DNA of 64,000 bases, from contig NZ_JACSQA010000008.1 in NCBI RefSeq assembly GCF_014836845.1, forward strand, positions 1-64,000, written 5' to 3'. Positions 17,622-26,717 of this stretch are shown one piece after another (within the stretch, counting starts at the first letter, position 1; each line of letters starts with the position of its first letter). The notes beneath the pieces are model-generated. The model saw only the letters and a list, made by a program, of their open reading frames with translations, had not been told where the DNA came from and ran no database searches. Origin of the DNA: Ureibacillus galli. Its GTDB lineage: Bacteria > Bacillota > Bacilli > Bacillales_A > Planococcaceae. The translations under genes were made by a program, and so were the position numbers.

Positions 17622-18695
17622 CTAATCTCGATTGTATTGTAATTGTTGTTTTTCTGTATAACGTTCAATTCCTAGCTCGATTAACGTATCGATTAATTGA
17701 GGATAACTTACCCCTGTATGTTGCCATAGAAGCGGGTACATACTGACAGGAGTAAAGCCAGGCATTGTATTGATTTCATTTATATATACTTCATCATTAT
17801 CTGTAACGAAGAAATCAGAACGTACTAGTCCTGAACAATCTAAAATTTTAAAAGCATCAATTGCCATTTTTCTCATCTTCTCTTCAACAGCTGAAGATAT
17901 TTTGGCAGGAATAATTAATTCCGTTGAATCATCTTTATATTTAGAGTCATAGTCGTAGAACTCCGTTACTGGCTTGATTTCACCAGGAACCGATACTTTC
18001 GGGTCGTTATGGCCTAACACACCCATTTCAACTTCACGTGCTTCAATACCTTGCTCCACAATTATTTTACGGTCATATTGAAGCGCAAACTCAATCGCTT
18101 TAATTAATTGTTCTCCATTTGATGCTTTACTAATCCCTACACTTGAACCTAAATTGGCAGGTTTTACAAACATTGGCCATGTTAATGCATTTTCGCATTT
18201 TTCTATAATTGCCTTTTGATTGTCCTCCCACTCTTTACGGATAAAATAAACATACGGAACTTGTTTTAAGCCAGCTACACTAAATAATTGTTTCATCACT
18301 ACTTTATCCATACCTGCTGCAGAAGCTAAAACACCATTCCCTACATAAGGAAAATTCAATACTTCTAATAAACCTTGTACTGTACCATCTTCCCCATTTG
18401 TTCCGTGTAATAATGGAAAAATTACGTCAAATTGAGCTTGCATATTTTTATCTAAAATAAATTCGGCAATATTATTTGGCGAATTTTCTTCACGTGTAAA
18501 TTGTAATTGTTCGACTGATTCAACCGGTTTTGTTAACTGAGGTCCTCTTAGCCACTGTCCATCTAAGGTAATAAAAATCGGATGAACTTCATATTTCCCA
18601 TAATCAATCGCCTTTGAAACTGCTGTTGCTGTTAATAAAGACACTTCATGCTCAGCAGACTTCCCTCCATATAATAAACCAACGCGCTTTTTCAT
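17622..18695 (-). CDS. ddl: D-alanine--D-alanine ligase
   Basis: 357 residues with an ATP-grasp fold. It joins two D-alanines using ATP. Family signatures HGTNGEDGTVQGLLE (N-terminal) and INEINTMPGFTP (C-terminal metal/phosphate site) are present, with the ATP-grasp segment WPMFVKPANLGSSVGISKA between. The strong ribosome binding site GGAGG stands before ATG 18695. murF follows as the second gene of the operon; the substrate D-alanine comes from alr in the same region. Confidence 0.96.
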   Translation of the reverse strand: MKKRVGLLYGGKSAEHEVSLLTATAVSKAIDYGKYEVHPIFITLDGQWLRGPQLTKPVESVEQLQFTREENSPNNIAEFILDKNMQAQFDVIFPLLHGTNGEDGTVQGLLEVLNFPYVGNGVLASAAGMDKVVMKQLFSVAGLKQVPYVYFIRKEWEDNQKAIIEKCENALTWPMFVKPANLGSSVGISKASNGEQLIKAIEFALQYDRKIIVEQGIEAREVEMGVLGHNDPKVSVPGEIKPVTEFYDYDSKYKDDSTELIIPAKISSAVEEKMRKMAIDAFKILDCSGLVRSDFFVTDNDEVYINEINTMPGFTPVSMYPLLWQHTGVSYPQLIDTLIELGIERYTEKQQLQYNRD

Positions 18696-18830
18696 TTTTT
18701 GACCTCCAAATATTGAGTAGTTCTAGTTTACCATGAAATTTGATGAACAAAATAAATTTCTCGATTCACTTCAAACTACTTCATTTTATCAATTTTATAT
18801 TACAGCTCTTTCACAAATAAGTTAAAAAAA

Positions 18831-18862
18831 CTCCCTGTCAAAAAAGGTGCTATGACAGAAAG
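18831..18862 (-). terminator. terminator after the 249-residue unknown gene
   Basis: A 10-bp stem CTTTCTGTCA/TGACAGGGAG (two G-U pairs) followed by TTTTTTT on the minus strand, directly after the stop codon. Confidence 0.7.
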
Positions 18863-18863
18863 T

Positions 18864-19613
18864 TTAAGTGATTTTAATTAGTTCATCGTAGTTTTGTTTT
18901 AATATTACGTGCAAATCATCCCATACTTCATCTGGGTAATCATAGTCAGAAAGAGTACGTATTTCTATACCGTAGCTGTTATTTGGTTTTTCCATTTTAT
19001 AAAGTGAAAGCAAAGCTCCCTCTTTTGCAAAAGGGCGATAAGCCTTTAAAACGACCGGATCAAGTGCCGGAATGGCATCTTTTGATTTTCGTCTCCAAAA
19101 ACTTCCATTAATCTCTTTTTCTTTGATTAACTGATTAAATAAATTGGAAACGAGAAATTCTGAGTCATTTAAATAACGGAAATAAACTTTCGTTAATTTA
19201 TCATTTTCAGATGAATAATACACGTACCGATTTTGCAATTTCGAAAAGAATGCCGAATGAATAGGTTCTTTCTTATGACTTATATAAAGTAGTTCAGCTT
19301 GTTCAGTCGGGGTAAGTTGGTTTAACCCCTTTTCATTTGCAAAGTCAACCCAACATAAATCTAAATTACTATCCGCCGATTTCTTAACAAAATCATTTAA
19401 ATCTTCTAAAGAAACAAAATCAAATTGTGTATGCATGTTGAATGAGCCGTCTTCGTAACTATGTTTTAATAATAGTAAATTTGGAATTGGATCGACCGCG
19501 TTTACAAACTGCTTTAATGATAAACCACTGTATATTACAAAATGATCGACATCATTCATATGTATAAATAAATGGTGAATAAAGTCTTCAGCAGTCTTTT
19601 GTTTTTTTGCCAT
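18864..19613 (-). CDS. unrecognised 249-residue protein
   Basis: I do not recognise a family. The protein is soluble: no signal peptide or membrane segment, slightly acidic, rich in aromatic residues, ending in an alpha-helical C terminus (VWDDLHVILKQNYDELIKIT). Translation is well supported: GGGAGAG stands 7 bases before ATG 19613 and a terminator follows the stop codon. It is monocistronic and divergent from the rodA-like gene with about 195 bp between them. A conserved cytoplasmic protein of limited phyletic range is the likeliest reading. Confidence 0.75.
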   Translation of the reverse strand: MAKKQKTAEDFIHHLFIHMNDVDHFVIYSGLSLKQFVNAVDPIPNLLLLKHSYEDGSFNMHTQFDFVSLEDLNDFVKKSADSNLDLCWVDFANEKGLNQLTPTEQAELLYISHKKEPIHSAFFSKLQNRYVYYSSENDKLTKVYFRYLNDSEFLVSNLFNQLIKEKEINGSFWRRKSKDAIPALDPVVLKAYRPFAKEGALLSLYKMEKPNNSYGIEIRTLSDYDYPDEVWDDLHVILKQNYDELIKIT

Positions 19614-19808
19614 ACGATCACTCTCCCAATAATTCGCTCAATAGCTATTATATGATGTAATCTTTAAATTTGAAACATTTTCATCCCTTTTTCGTCACAA
19701 CTTTAGATATAATAGGAAGTCCCTTTTTAATCATTTATATGTTAAAGTAAAATAAGCAAGTGCTAAAAGGGTTTTATGAATAATCTTAAGATTAATTAGG
19801 TGGAGAAA

Positions 19809-20999
19809 ATGGAAAATAATCGAAATTTTGCAGGCCGATTCGATTGGAAGCTTGCTTTTATAATTTTTACTTTTTTAATTATCAGTTTGTTAGCCATTTC
19901 ATCTGCTCAAACTACAGGTCAATATGGTGCGGTAAACTTTGTAATTAAACAGCTACAATGGTATGTGATCGGAGCATGTATTGTAGCATTTGTTATGTAT
20001 TTTGAACCTGATCAATATAAAAAGATGTCTTGGTACTTATATGGATTTGGTATATTTCTTTTGCTCGTACTCGTCTTTTTACCGGATGGCCCTGGTCAAA
20101 TTGCTGAAAAAATAAATGGGGCAAAGAGTTGGTACCACTTACCAATTGGTAATATTCAACCGTCCGAGTTTATGAAGACATTTTATATATTAGCTATGGC
20201 TAAATTAATTAGCCATCACCATGAAAAGTATTCAATGAAAACGATTAAAACGGATTTCATATTGTTAGGGAAAATTGCTATTACTTTATTTATTCCGTTA
20301 GCTTTCATTATGACGCAACCAGATTTAGGTTCTTCCCTCGTATTTTTAGCGATAACAGCTGCGTTAATTATCGTTGCTGGTATTTCATGGAAAATTATTT
20401 TACCAGTTTTTGTAGCGGGCGTTTCTGTCGGAGGAGCTTTACTATGGATGGCTCTTTATATGCAAGATTTCCTTGAGGACAAATTCGGATTACAACCTTA
20501 TCAATTCGCTCGTATTTACTCTTGGTTAGATCCATACTCTTATTCTTCGGATTCTGGTTACCATCTCATTACTTCATTAAATGCAATTGGTTCTGGGGAA
20601 ATTTTCGGTAAAGGCTATATGGACCGAGAAGTGTATGTTGCTGAAAGCCATACTGACTTCATTTTTACTGTTATAGGGGAAGAATGGGGATTCATTGGTT
20701 CAAGCTTTGTTATTTGTTTATATTTCTTATTAATTTATCATTTAACAAAAACAACGTTAACATTAAAAGACCCATTTTGTACTTATGTTTGTGCAGGGAT
20801 CATTGCTATGATTACTTTCCATGTATTCGAAAATATCGGCATGACGATCCAACTTTTACCGATTACAGGTATTCCACTACCATTCTTAAGCTACGGAGGT
20901 AGTTCGTTAATGGGGAATGCCCTCGCCATTGGTTTAGTATTTAGTATGAAATTCCATTACCGAACATACATGTTTGCTGGCAATGATGATGATGAATAA
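19809..20999 (+). CDS. FtsW/RodA/SpoVE family peptidoglycan polymerase
   Basis: 396 residues with about ten membrane segments. SEDS proteins polymerise glycan strands from lipid II together with a class B PBP. The family signature near the C terminus reads ITGIPLPFLSYGGSSL, and the conserved segments QPSEFMK and AESHTDFIFTVIGEEWG are present. RodA (elongation) is more likely than FtsW because no division genes adjoin, but this is inference. I choose ATG 19809, 5 bases after AGGTGG; the upstream GTG at 19800 is inside that site. Confidence 0.92.
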   Translation: MENNRNFAGRFDWKLAFIIFTFLIISLLAISSAQTTGQYGAVNFVIKQLQWYVIGACIVAFVMYFEPDQYKKMSWYLYGFGIFLLLVLVFLPDGPGQIAEKINGAKSWYHLPIGNIQPSEFMKTFYILAMAKLISHHHEKYSMKTIKTDFILLGKIAITLFIPLAFIMTQPDLGSSLVFLAITAALIIVAGISWKIILPVFVAGVSVGGALLWMALYMQDFLEDKFGLQPYQFARIYSWLDPYSYSSDSGYHLITSLNAIGSGEIFGKGYMDREVYVAESHTDFIFTVIGEEWGFIGSSFVICLYFLLIYHLTKTTLTLKDPFCTYVCAGIIAMITFHVFENIGMTIQLLPITGIPLPFLSYGGSSLMGNALAIGLVFSMKFHYRTYMFAGNDDDE

Positions 21000-21003
21000 T
21001 AAA

Positions 21004-21042
21004 CAAAAATTCCCGACTTAATTATAGTCGGGAATTTTTGTT
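21004..21042. terminator. bidirectional terminator after rodA-like gene
   Basis: ACAAAAATTCCCGACT with its full complement around a 7-nt loop. A run of T on each side lets it serve both the rodA-like gene (plus) and the small gene at 21064 (minus). Confidence 0.9.
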
Positions 21043-21063
21043 TTATACTAGTTTAAATAATTT

Positions 21064-21195
21064 TTATACTTGTGGGGATTGAGTTGGTGGTGTTAATACT
21101 TTAAGTAATTCAAGACGCGACTTTGTAACTGTTGCAGTAACACCTAATTTAGATAAATTCGATACGATTTTCTTTAAGTCTACTTCCTTTGTCAT
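21064..21195 (-). CDS. small 43-residue conserved-looking protein
   Basis: A short frame with good translation signals: AGGTGG stands 8 bases before ATG 21195, and a bidirectional terminator lies right after the stop codon. The protein starts MTKEVDLKKIVSNLSKLG, continues with VTATVTKSRLELLKVL and ends in a Pro-rich tail (TPPTQSPQV). It looks like two amphipathic helices without a membrane segment. I cannot name a family. It is convergent with the rodA-like gene. Confidence 0.65.
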   Translation of the reverse strand: MTKEVDLKKIVSNLSKLGVTATVTKSRLELLKVLTPPTQSPQV

Positions 21196-21654
21196 ACTTT
21201 TTTCCACCTAACCTTCCAGTTATATTATCATTAACGTTCTAACTGTAAAAAAGTTTCAACTTACTAAAAGGTCTAACTTCTTCATTTATGTCCATCATAA
21301 CACGTTTCTTCATAAATAAATTTTTCAATTTTGTTACAACTTGTAAATTGTCAACTAAATTGCCTTATTAATTTATTCCAATTTTGATACTTTTTATTTT
21401 ATTTCTTAATGTTAATTTAACCAAATAATCCTTATTTTAAACAAATCCACTTTAAAGAATATGTAATTTTATACAATAGAATATTTTGTTGAAGAAAACC
21501 TTTTCATTTAGGCATATTTCAAAAAAATAATACGTATATTACTATGCGCATTGTTTTCTTAATATTATTTAAAAAATTGATGTTTAATTTAAGAAAAGAT
21601 GTGAAAAATGTTTTTATACTAAGATATAAGTACGTACATTTTTGGAGGATTAAA
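21196..21654. other. AT-rich intergenic region
   Basis: About 460 bp of very AT-rich DNA between the 43-codon gene and the YwqG-like gene. It should contain promoters for both, but I see no convincing hairpin, repeat or additional translated frame. The in-frame extension of the downstream gene back to 21544 lacks a ribosome binding site. Confidence 0.5.
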
Positions 21655-22446
21655 GTGGCAACTCGAACTTTTATAAAATTACCATATCAATTAGAGCGTT
21701 TTCGAGATCAAATTGAACCCTCTGCAATGGATGCCACCCTTCTTACTCCTATACATTCCAACCCTTCATTAACTAAAAGTAAATTGGCAGGATACCCCTA
21801 TTTGCCAAAAACATATACCCATCCTAAGGATTCCAACGGAGATTATATGTTGTTATTAGCCCAAATTAATTTTTCAGAATTACCACCCCTTCCCTTTTTT
21901 CCAAAGTTTGGTTTACTACAATTCTATATTTCTAAAAAATTATGTTATGGGAATGAGAGGAAAATTGAACTTCTTTTTCAACAAGATTTTAAAGTTCGCT
22001 ACTTTCCAACTCTCCTTACTGACCCAAACTTAGAAAAAGATTTTACTTATTTACGTTTCATAAAGCACTTTCCAATTCAACAAGAAATGGGATTATCATA
22101 TAAAAATGTAGTCGAACCTGTATCTGCTACTGATTACCGACGCGAAAACTATTTTCAGTTACCTGAACCATTCGAAATGGATGAACTTCCTTTAGAAGAA
22201 ATTTATTTGAAAGAGTTTTTAGCTGCAGAACATAAAATTGGAGGCTATCCGTACTTTATTGAATCCGATACGAGAAAAGGGTCGGCTTTACTAGAAAAAT
22301 TCGATACACTATTACTTCAAATTGTTTCTAATGACGAAGACGGAATTATGATTGGCGACACAGGAGTCATAAAATTTTTTATTAACCATAAAAAGTTACA
22401 AAATTTTGACTTTTCTTCCATCTATTTTGTAATGGAGCAATATTAA
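21655..22446 (+). CDS. DUF1963 (YwqG-like) protein
   Basis: 263 residues. The order of motifs fits the YwqG/DUF1963 family: KLAGYPYLPKTYTHP near residue 40, the conserved MLLLAQINFSELP, FGLLQFYIS, and a C-terminal GGYPYFIESD followed by GDTGVIKFFI. No enzymatic role is established; the fold is a beta-rich domain often found in bacteria and in some toxin-immunity loci. Here no toxin gene adjoins. Translation starts at GTG 21655, 5 bases after GGAGGAT. Confidence 0.82.
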   Translation: MATRTFIKLPYQLERFRDQIEPSAMDATLLTPIHSNPSLTKSKLAGYPYLPKTYTHPKDSNGDYMLLLAQINFSELPPLPFFPKFGLLQFYISKKLCYGNERKIELLFQQDFKVRYFPTLLTDPNLEKDFTYLRFIKHFPIQQEMGLSYKNVVEPVSATDYRRENYFQLPEPFEMDELPLEEIYLKEFLAAEHKIGGYPYFIESDTRKGSALLEKFDTLLLQIVSNDEDGIMIGDTGVIKFFINHKKLQNFDFSSIYFVMEQY

Positions 22447-22523
22447 CAATATTTCATTTGTTACAATTCGATAGATAATTAAGTTATAATTACTGTGACT
22501 AAATATAAAGTAGGTGCAGTCAT

Positions 22524-23978
22524 ATGAGTATTTTTTTTAATACCATAACTGTTATTCCGATTATTCTTATTTTAAATATTGTCTTGGCAATCACAGTTAT
22601 CTTTTTAGAACGAAGAGACCCAACTTCTACTTGGGCTTGGATTCTTGTATTATTTTTCCTTCCTTTAGTTGGGTTTATTTTGTATTTATCTCTTGGAAGA
22701 CAAATGCGCAAAAAACATTTATTTCGATGGGAAGGACAAAAAGATATTGGAATCGATAAGTTAATTACCTATCAAATAGAGGCTCTTGAAGAAAACACAT
22801 TAGACTTTCATTCCGAAGAAGTCGGTAAACATAAAAGTTTAATTCATATGAATTTAAAAACGAGTGATTCGGTGTTAACACAAGATAATCATATTGAAAT
22901 TTTTGATGATGGTGAAAAAAAGTTCGAAGCTTTAATCGAAGATATTTTAAATGCGAAAGATCATATCCATATTCAATATTACATTTTTAAACTTGATCAT
23001 CTTGGAAATCGTATTATTACCGCCTTAAAAAAGAAAGCACAACAAGGTATTAAAGTACGAATTCTTTATGATGAAATGGGCTCACGTGGGGTTAAAAAAC
23101 GACATTTCAAAGAGTTATTCGAATTAGGCGGAGAAGTAGAAGTGTTTTTCCCTTCTATTCTCCCTCTCATTAATCCTAGACTCAATTTTCGTAATCACCG
23201 AAAAATCGTGATTATTGATGGACGGGTCGGTTATATAGGCGGTTTTAATGTAGGCGATGAATATTTAGGGTTAAATAAAAAATTTGGCTACTGGCGTGAT
23301 ACTCATTTACGAATTGAAGGGAGTTCCGTCCATCCATTACAAACTCGTTTTTTACTTGATTGGAACCAAGCAAGTCATAATAACATTGTCTATTCTGAAA
23401 GGTATTTCCCTGCTATTCCGAAAAAAGGCGATGTTGCCATGCAAATTGTATCCAGTGGTCCAGATACAGAATGGCCAGCAATTAAAAATGGATATTTGAA
23501 AATGTTGATGAGTGCTAAACGGTATATTTATATACAAACACCTTACTTTATACCTGATAATAGTTTCCTAAATGCAATTGAAATTGCTGCATTATCCGGA
23601 ATTGATGTAAGAATTATGATTCCAAACAAACCTGATCATATGTTTGTGTATTGGGCTACTTATTCTTATGTCGGAAAACTATTACGTGCTGGGGCAAAGG
23701 TCTTTATTTATGAAAAAGGGTTTATCCATGCCAAAATGATTGTGATTGACGATGAAATCTCTACCGTTGGAACTGCAAATATTGATGTTCGTAGTTTCAG
23801 TCTAAATTTTGAAGTAAATGCATTTATTTATAATCGCCCCATTTCTCACGAAATCGCTGAGATTTTCGAGAAAGATATATTGGATTGCACAGAACTAACA
23901 ATAGAAAAATATGAAAATCGGTCTAATATTATTAAATTTAAAGAATCCATTTCTCGATTACTTTCACCAATACTATAA
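22524..23978 (+). CDS. cls: cardiolipin synthase
   Basis: 484 residues. Two N-terminal membrane segments (about 8-28 and 38-58) anchor it. Two phospholipase D HKD motifs form the active site: His225-x-Lys227-x4-Asp232 and His402-x-Lys404-x4-Asp409. The enzyme condenses two phosphatidylglycerols into cardiolipin and glycerol. AGGTG stands 7 bases before the ATG, and a terminator follows. It appears monocistronic. Confidence 0.94.
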   Translation: MSIFFNTITVIPIILILNIVLAITVIFLERRDPTSTWAWILVLFFLPLVGFILYLSLGRQMRKKHLFRWEGQKDIGIDKLITYQIEALEENTLDFHSEEVGKHKSLIHMNLKTSDSVLTQDNHIEIFDDGEKKFEALIEDILNAKDHIHIQYYIFKLDHLGNRIITALKKKAQQGIKVRILYDEMGSRGVKKRHFKELFELGGEVEVFFPSILPLINPRLNFRNHRKIVIIDGRVGYIGGFNVGDEYLGLNKKFGYWRDTHLRIEGSSVHPLQTRFLLDWNQASHNNIVYSERYFPAIPKKGDVAMQIVSSGPDTEWPAIKNGYLKMLMSAKRYIYIQTPYFIPDNSFLNAIEIAALSGIDVRIMIPNKPDHMFVYWATYSYVGKLLRAGAKVFIYEKGFIHAKMIVIDDEISTVGTANIDVRSFSLNFEVNAFIYNRPISHEIAEIFEKDILDCTELTIEKYENRSNIIKFKESISRLLSPIL

Positions 23979-24006
23979 AAGGATGACGCATAAGCGTCAT
24001 CCTTTT
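23977..24006. terminator. bidirectional terminator between cls and vanY-like gene
   Basis: AAAAGGATGACGC, 4-nt loop, GCGTCATCCTTTT, followed by T on the plus strand and mirrored on the minus strand. Confidence 0.9.
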
Positions 24007-24837
24007 TTATTGGATACCTAAGTATTCTTCTAAAGTTAAATTAGATTCTTTCACTTTTGTTGCTAAGTCTACACCTAAATAACGGAAATGCCACGATTCG
24101 TACATATAACCCGTAATTGCTTCTTTTCCTTTCGGATAACGTAATATAAATCCGTATTTATCAGCATTTTCTACTAACCATTTACCCGCTTCTGATTCAC
24201 CAAATTCAGCAGTTAGCCATAGATCTTCTTTCCCTTTTTCACCGATATCAAAAGCTAAACCTGTTTGATGCTCAGAATATCCAGGTCTCGCACTGTAACG
24301 ATCTGCATTTTCTTTTCCATCACGATTTACATAATTATTGTATAGCGTATCCTGGTATTCATATGAACGATATGTACTAAATGCGGTGATATCAAAACCA
24401 GCTTTTTTAGCATCGGCTGCCATTTTTTCGAAAGCTGCTCGCGCCTCTTCACTTTCTCCAGGTGCGAAATCAGCTGGTAAAGGATATTTCTTATTGGCAA
24501 TTAATACACCATCTACATAAGTAGGCTCCTTCGGTAAAGCTTGTCCTTCTATATAGCCACCATTTTCTAAAGGTTGTTCCTGCTGTTTGATCGGTTCTTC
24601 CGTTTTTTCTGTTTGTTCTGGTGGTACAACATCTTCCTCAACTGGTTGTTCAGGTTGCTCCGTCTTTTCTTTAACTACATCCGTTGTGTTTGGCTTCGTT
24701 TCTATCGCTTGTGGATACTGTTTTAAGAATAGGATTGCACCAACTACTACAATAATAGCAATGGCAGTGCTAACACCTATCCAAATATATTTCTTCTTAT
24801 CGTTTTTCTTTTTGTTTACATAAATTGAACGCTTCAT
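24007..24837 (-). CDS. D-alanyl-D-alanine carboxypeptidase, VanY/M15B type
   Basis: 276 residues. A single membrane anchor (about residues 17-39) follows a basic N terminus; then a low-complexity Glu/Pro/Gln linker (about 48-90) and the peptidase domain. Zinc-site motifs are SARPGYSEHQTGLAFDIG (His and Asp ligands) and SWHFRYLG (catalytic Glu replaced in this excerpt by the WHFR histidine context typical of VanY). It should trim the terminal D-Ala from stem peptides outside the cell. There is no vanHAX cluster, so it is a housekeeping DacB/YodJ-type enzyme rather than resistance. Confidence 0.9.
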   Translation of the reverse strand: MKRSIYVNKKKNDKKKYIWIGVSTAIAIIVVVGAILFLKQYPQAIETKPNTTDVVKEKTEQPEQPVEEDVVPPEQTEKTEEPIKQQEQPLENGGYIEGQALPKEPTYVDGVLIANKKYPLPADFAPGESEEARAAFEKMAADAKKAGFDITAFSTYRSYEYQDTLYNNYVNRDGKENADRYSARPGYSEHQTGLAFDIGEKGKEDLWLTAEFGESEAGKWLVENADKYGFILRYPKGKEAITGYMYESWHFRYLGVDLATKVKESNLTLEEYLGIQ

Positions 24838-24980
24838 TTTCGGTTTGCCTCTTTCCTATACAATGCTTTTATTTTAGCACTGTTCATGCATTTTGACTTT
24901 ACAATTTATCTAGTTCTTTATGACGTTTTTTATTAAGAAAAGAAACATGAAATTCCCTATTTTTTTTATTGTCATAATAA

Positions 24981-25007
24981 AAAACCGAGGATAAACTCCT
25001 CGGTTTT
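24981..25007. terminator. terminator after yidC-like gene
   Basis: AAAACCGAGGA, loop TAAAC, TCCTCGGTTTT; the minus-strand T run ends the yidC-like transcript. Confidence 0.85.
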
Positions 25008-25017
25008 AACTTGACAT

Positions 25018-25770
25018 TTATTTAGCTGGATGTTCCGAATAAAATTTTCTGCCGATATACGTTTGAATAATTAAAATTAACCCGCTGACTGACCAATATA
25101 AAGGTAATGCAGCCATTGAAGAGAATGAAATAAATACAATCATAATCGGAGAAATATAAATCATTAATTTCATTTGGGCTTTTTGTGATTCAGGAACAGT
25201 CCATAGGGATACTTTCGCTTGGATAAAGTAAACGATACCCGCAATCGCAGTCATTAAAATATCCGGTGATCCTAAACTAAACCATAAGAATTCATGAGCT
25301 TTCACATCTTGAGAATAAAGAATTGCGAAATATAATCCAGTAATGATTGGCATTTGAATGATAATTGGCAAACATCCCATATTTAATGGGTTAATACCAT
25401 TTTCACGATACAATGTTAACATCTCTTGCTGTATAGCCATTTGTTCTTCTTTTGTTTGAGCTGCTTTTAATCTTTCTTGGATCTCTTCCATTTTCGGTTT
25501 AACGACATCCATTTTAGATTTCATTTTTGATTGTTGACGATAGTTTCTTAACATGAAAGGCATTAAAATTAATCGAATGACGATTGTAATTGCAATAATT
25601 GCCAAACCGTAGCTACCATTAAATAAATCATTACCTAAAAACTCTAGTAACCAATTCATCGGTCTAACAAAAGTGCTATAAAAGAAGCCTTCCTGATTTT
25701 CAACCGCTTGGCACCCTGTCAGCACAAATAACAAAAGGCCTAGCATTGAAATAAGTTTCAATTTTTTCAT
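25018..25770 (-). CDS. YidC/Oxa1 family membrane protein insertase
   Basis: 250 residues. A lipoprotein signal peptide (LTGC, Cys20) is followed by the five-segment YidC core, including GNDLFNGSYGLAIIAITIVIRLILMPFMLR with the conserved arginine of the hydrophilic groove, then a coiled cytoplasmic hairpin (SKMDVVKPKMEEIQERLKAA). It inserts membrane proteins with or without SecYEG. Bacilli usually have SpoIIIJ beside rnpA and a second copy, YqjG; because this gene stands alone it is more likely the second paralogue, which is inference. Confidence 0.92.
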   Translation of the reverse strand: MKKLKLISMLGLLLFVLTGCQAVENQEGFFYSTFVRPMNWLLEFLGNDLFNGSYGLAIIAITIVIRLILMPFMLRNYRQQSKMKSKMDVVKPKMEEIQERLKAAQTKEEQMAIQQEMLTLYRENGINPLNMGCLPIIIQMPIITGLYFAILYSQDVKAHEFLWFSLGSPDILMTAIAGIVYFIQAKVSLWTVPESQKAQMKLMIYISPIMIVFISFSSMAALPLYWSVSGLILIIQTYIGRKFYSEHPAK

Positions 25771-25869
25771 TTTTCCACCTACTATTAAGTTTAGCTAATT
25801 TGAAGTATACCGTATTAAGAATATGAATATCAAATTACAGCTCGTATTATTCAATTCCATAAAATTGAA

Positions 25870-25900
25870 ATACAGTTGGCAATATCATTGCCAACTGTAT
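25870..25900 (-). terminator. terminator-like hairpin after araC-type gene
   Basis: A 14-bp perfect stem ATACAGTTGGCAAT with complement and a 3-nt loop. The following T tract on the minus strand is interrupted (TTTCAATTTT). Confidence 0.65.
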
Positions 25901-25910
25901 CAAGTTGATT

Positions 25911-26705
25911 TTATACTTTTTCCAGCTCTGCTTCTGGTATTTCAAAACGATAAAACTCATGATGTAATTCATCGCGAAAATGCTTCGGCGTAACACCAGT
26001 ATACTTTTTAAAAATTCTTGTAAAATAACTTTGGTTACAAAAATGGAATTGCTCCGAAATAGAAGTGATACTCTTATTAGTATGTCGTAAATAATATTGG
26101 GACTCTTCTACTCTTCTTACATTTAAATATTCAACTAAAGTTATCCCTACATGTTCTCTAAAAATACGCGACAAATGACTCGTACTAATATGGAATTTTT
26201 GTGCGATGCTTTCCACCGTTAAATCATTTTCAAGTTCATCGTTTATGTACATAATGACTTTATTAACTGTTTGATGTCGGAATGTAGGCTGTTTACGATC
26301 TGCAATAAAATGAACATAAAAATCAATTAAATCATCTGCAAACTGCAGAAATTCAGCATCTTTCATTTTATTTTCAATCATATCTGCGCAAGCTAAATTA
26401 AAGGCAAAGGCTTTTCTCGAAGGAACTTGGTTATCCAGTAATTTACGTGCGACAATTGATGATAGAACGATAAAATAACTTCTGACAATTTTAATTACTT
26501 GTCTACCAAATCGAATTGATAATATATCAATCATTTCGTGTAAAGATTTTTTTGCTTTTGCCGACTCTAAGTGAAAGACTTCAAATAACAGCTTAGATTC
26601 AATATTAAAGAAATCCTCAATCCCGTTATATTGATTTATACTGTCAATTTCTTGAAAGTACCGTTTAGAAATTGTTTCAGTTATTGAATGTTGGTGTAGC
26701 TGCAT
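25911..26705 (-). CDS. AraC family transcriptional regulator
   Basis: About 264 residues. The C-terminal ~100 residues carry the double helix-turn-helix of the AraC/XylS family (LTVESIAQKFHISTSHLSRIF and ITSISEQFHFCNQSYFTRIFKKYTG). The N-terminal ~160 residues are helical and lack the cupin fold of sugar-responsive members, so the signal is unknown. I start at ATG 26705 (MQLHQHS), 6 bases after GATGGGG; ATG 26717 is possible. It is divergent from the LytTR regulator gene with a 500-bp gap, and its targets cannot be told from context. Confidence 0.87.
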   Translation of the reverse strand: MQLHQHSITETISKRYFQEIDSINQYNGIEDFFNIESKLLFEVFHLESAKAKKSLHEMIDILSIRFGRQVIKIVRSYFIVLSSIVARKLLDNQVPSRKAFAFNLACADMIENKMKDAEFLQFADDLIDFYVHFIADRKQPTFRHQTVNKVIMYINDELENDLTVESIAQKFHISTSHLSRIFREHVGITLVEYLNVRRVEESQYYLRHTNKSITSISEQFHFCNQSYFTRIFKKYTGVTPKHFRDELHHEFYRFEIPEAELEKV

Positions 26706-26717
26706 AGAATACCCCAT

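Noticed and set aside
21655-22446. Toxin-immunity interpretation of the DUF1963 protein
   Set aside because: No toxin, secretion or polymorphic toxin cassette lies nearby; the neighbours are rodA-like and cls.
24007-24837. Vancomycin resistance from the VanY-type carboxypeptidase
   Set aside because: No vanH, vanA, vanX or vanRS genes are present, and the nearby Ddl is a normal D-Ala-D-Ala ligase; this is a housekeeping carboxypeptidase.
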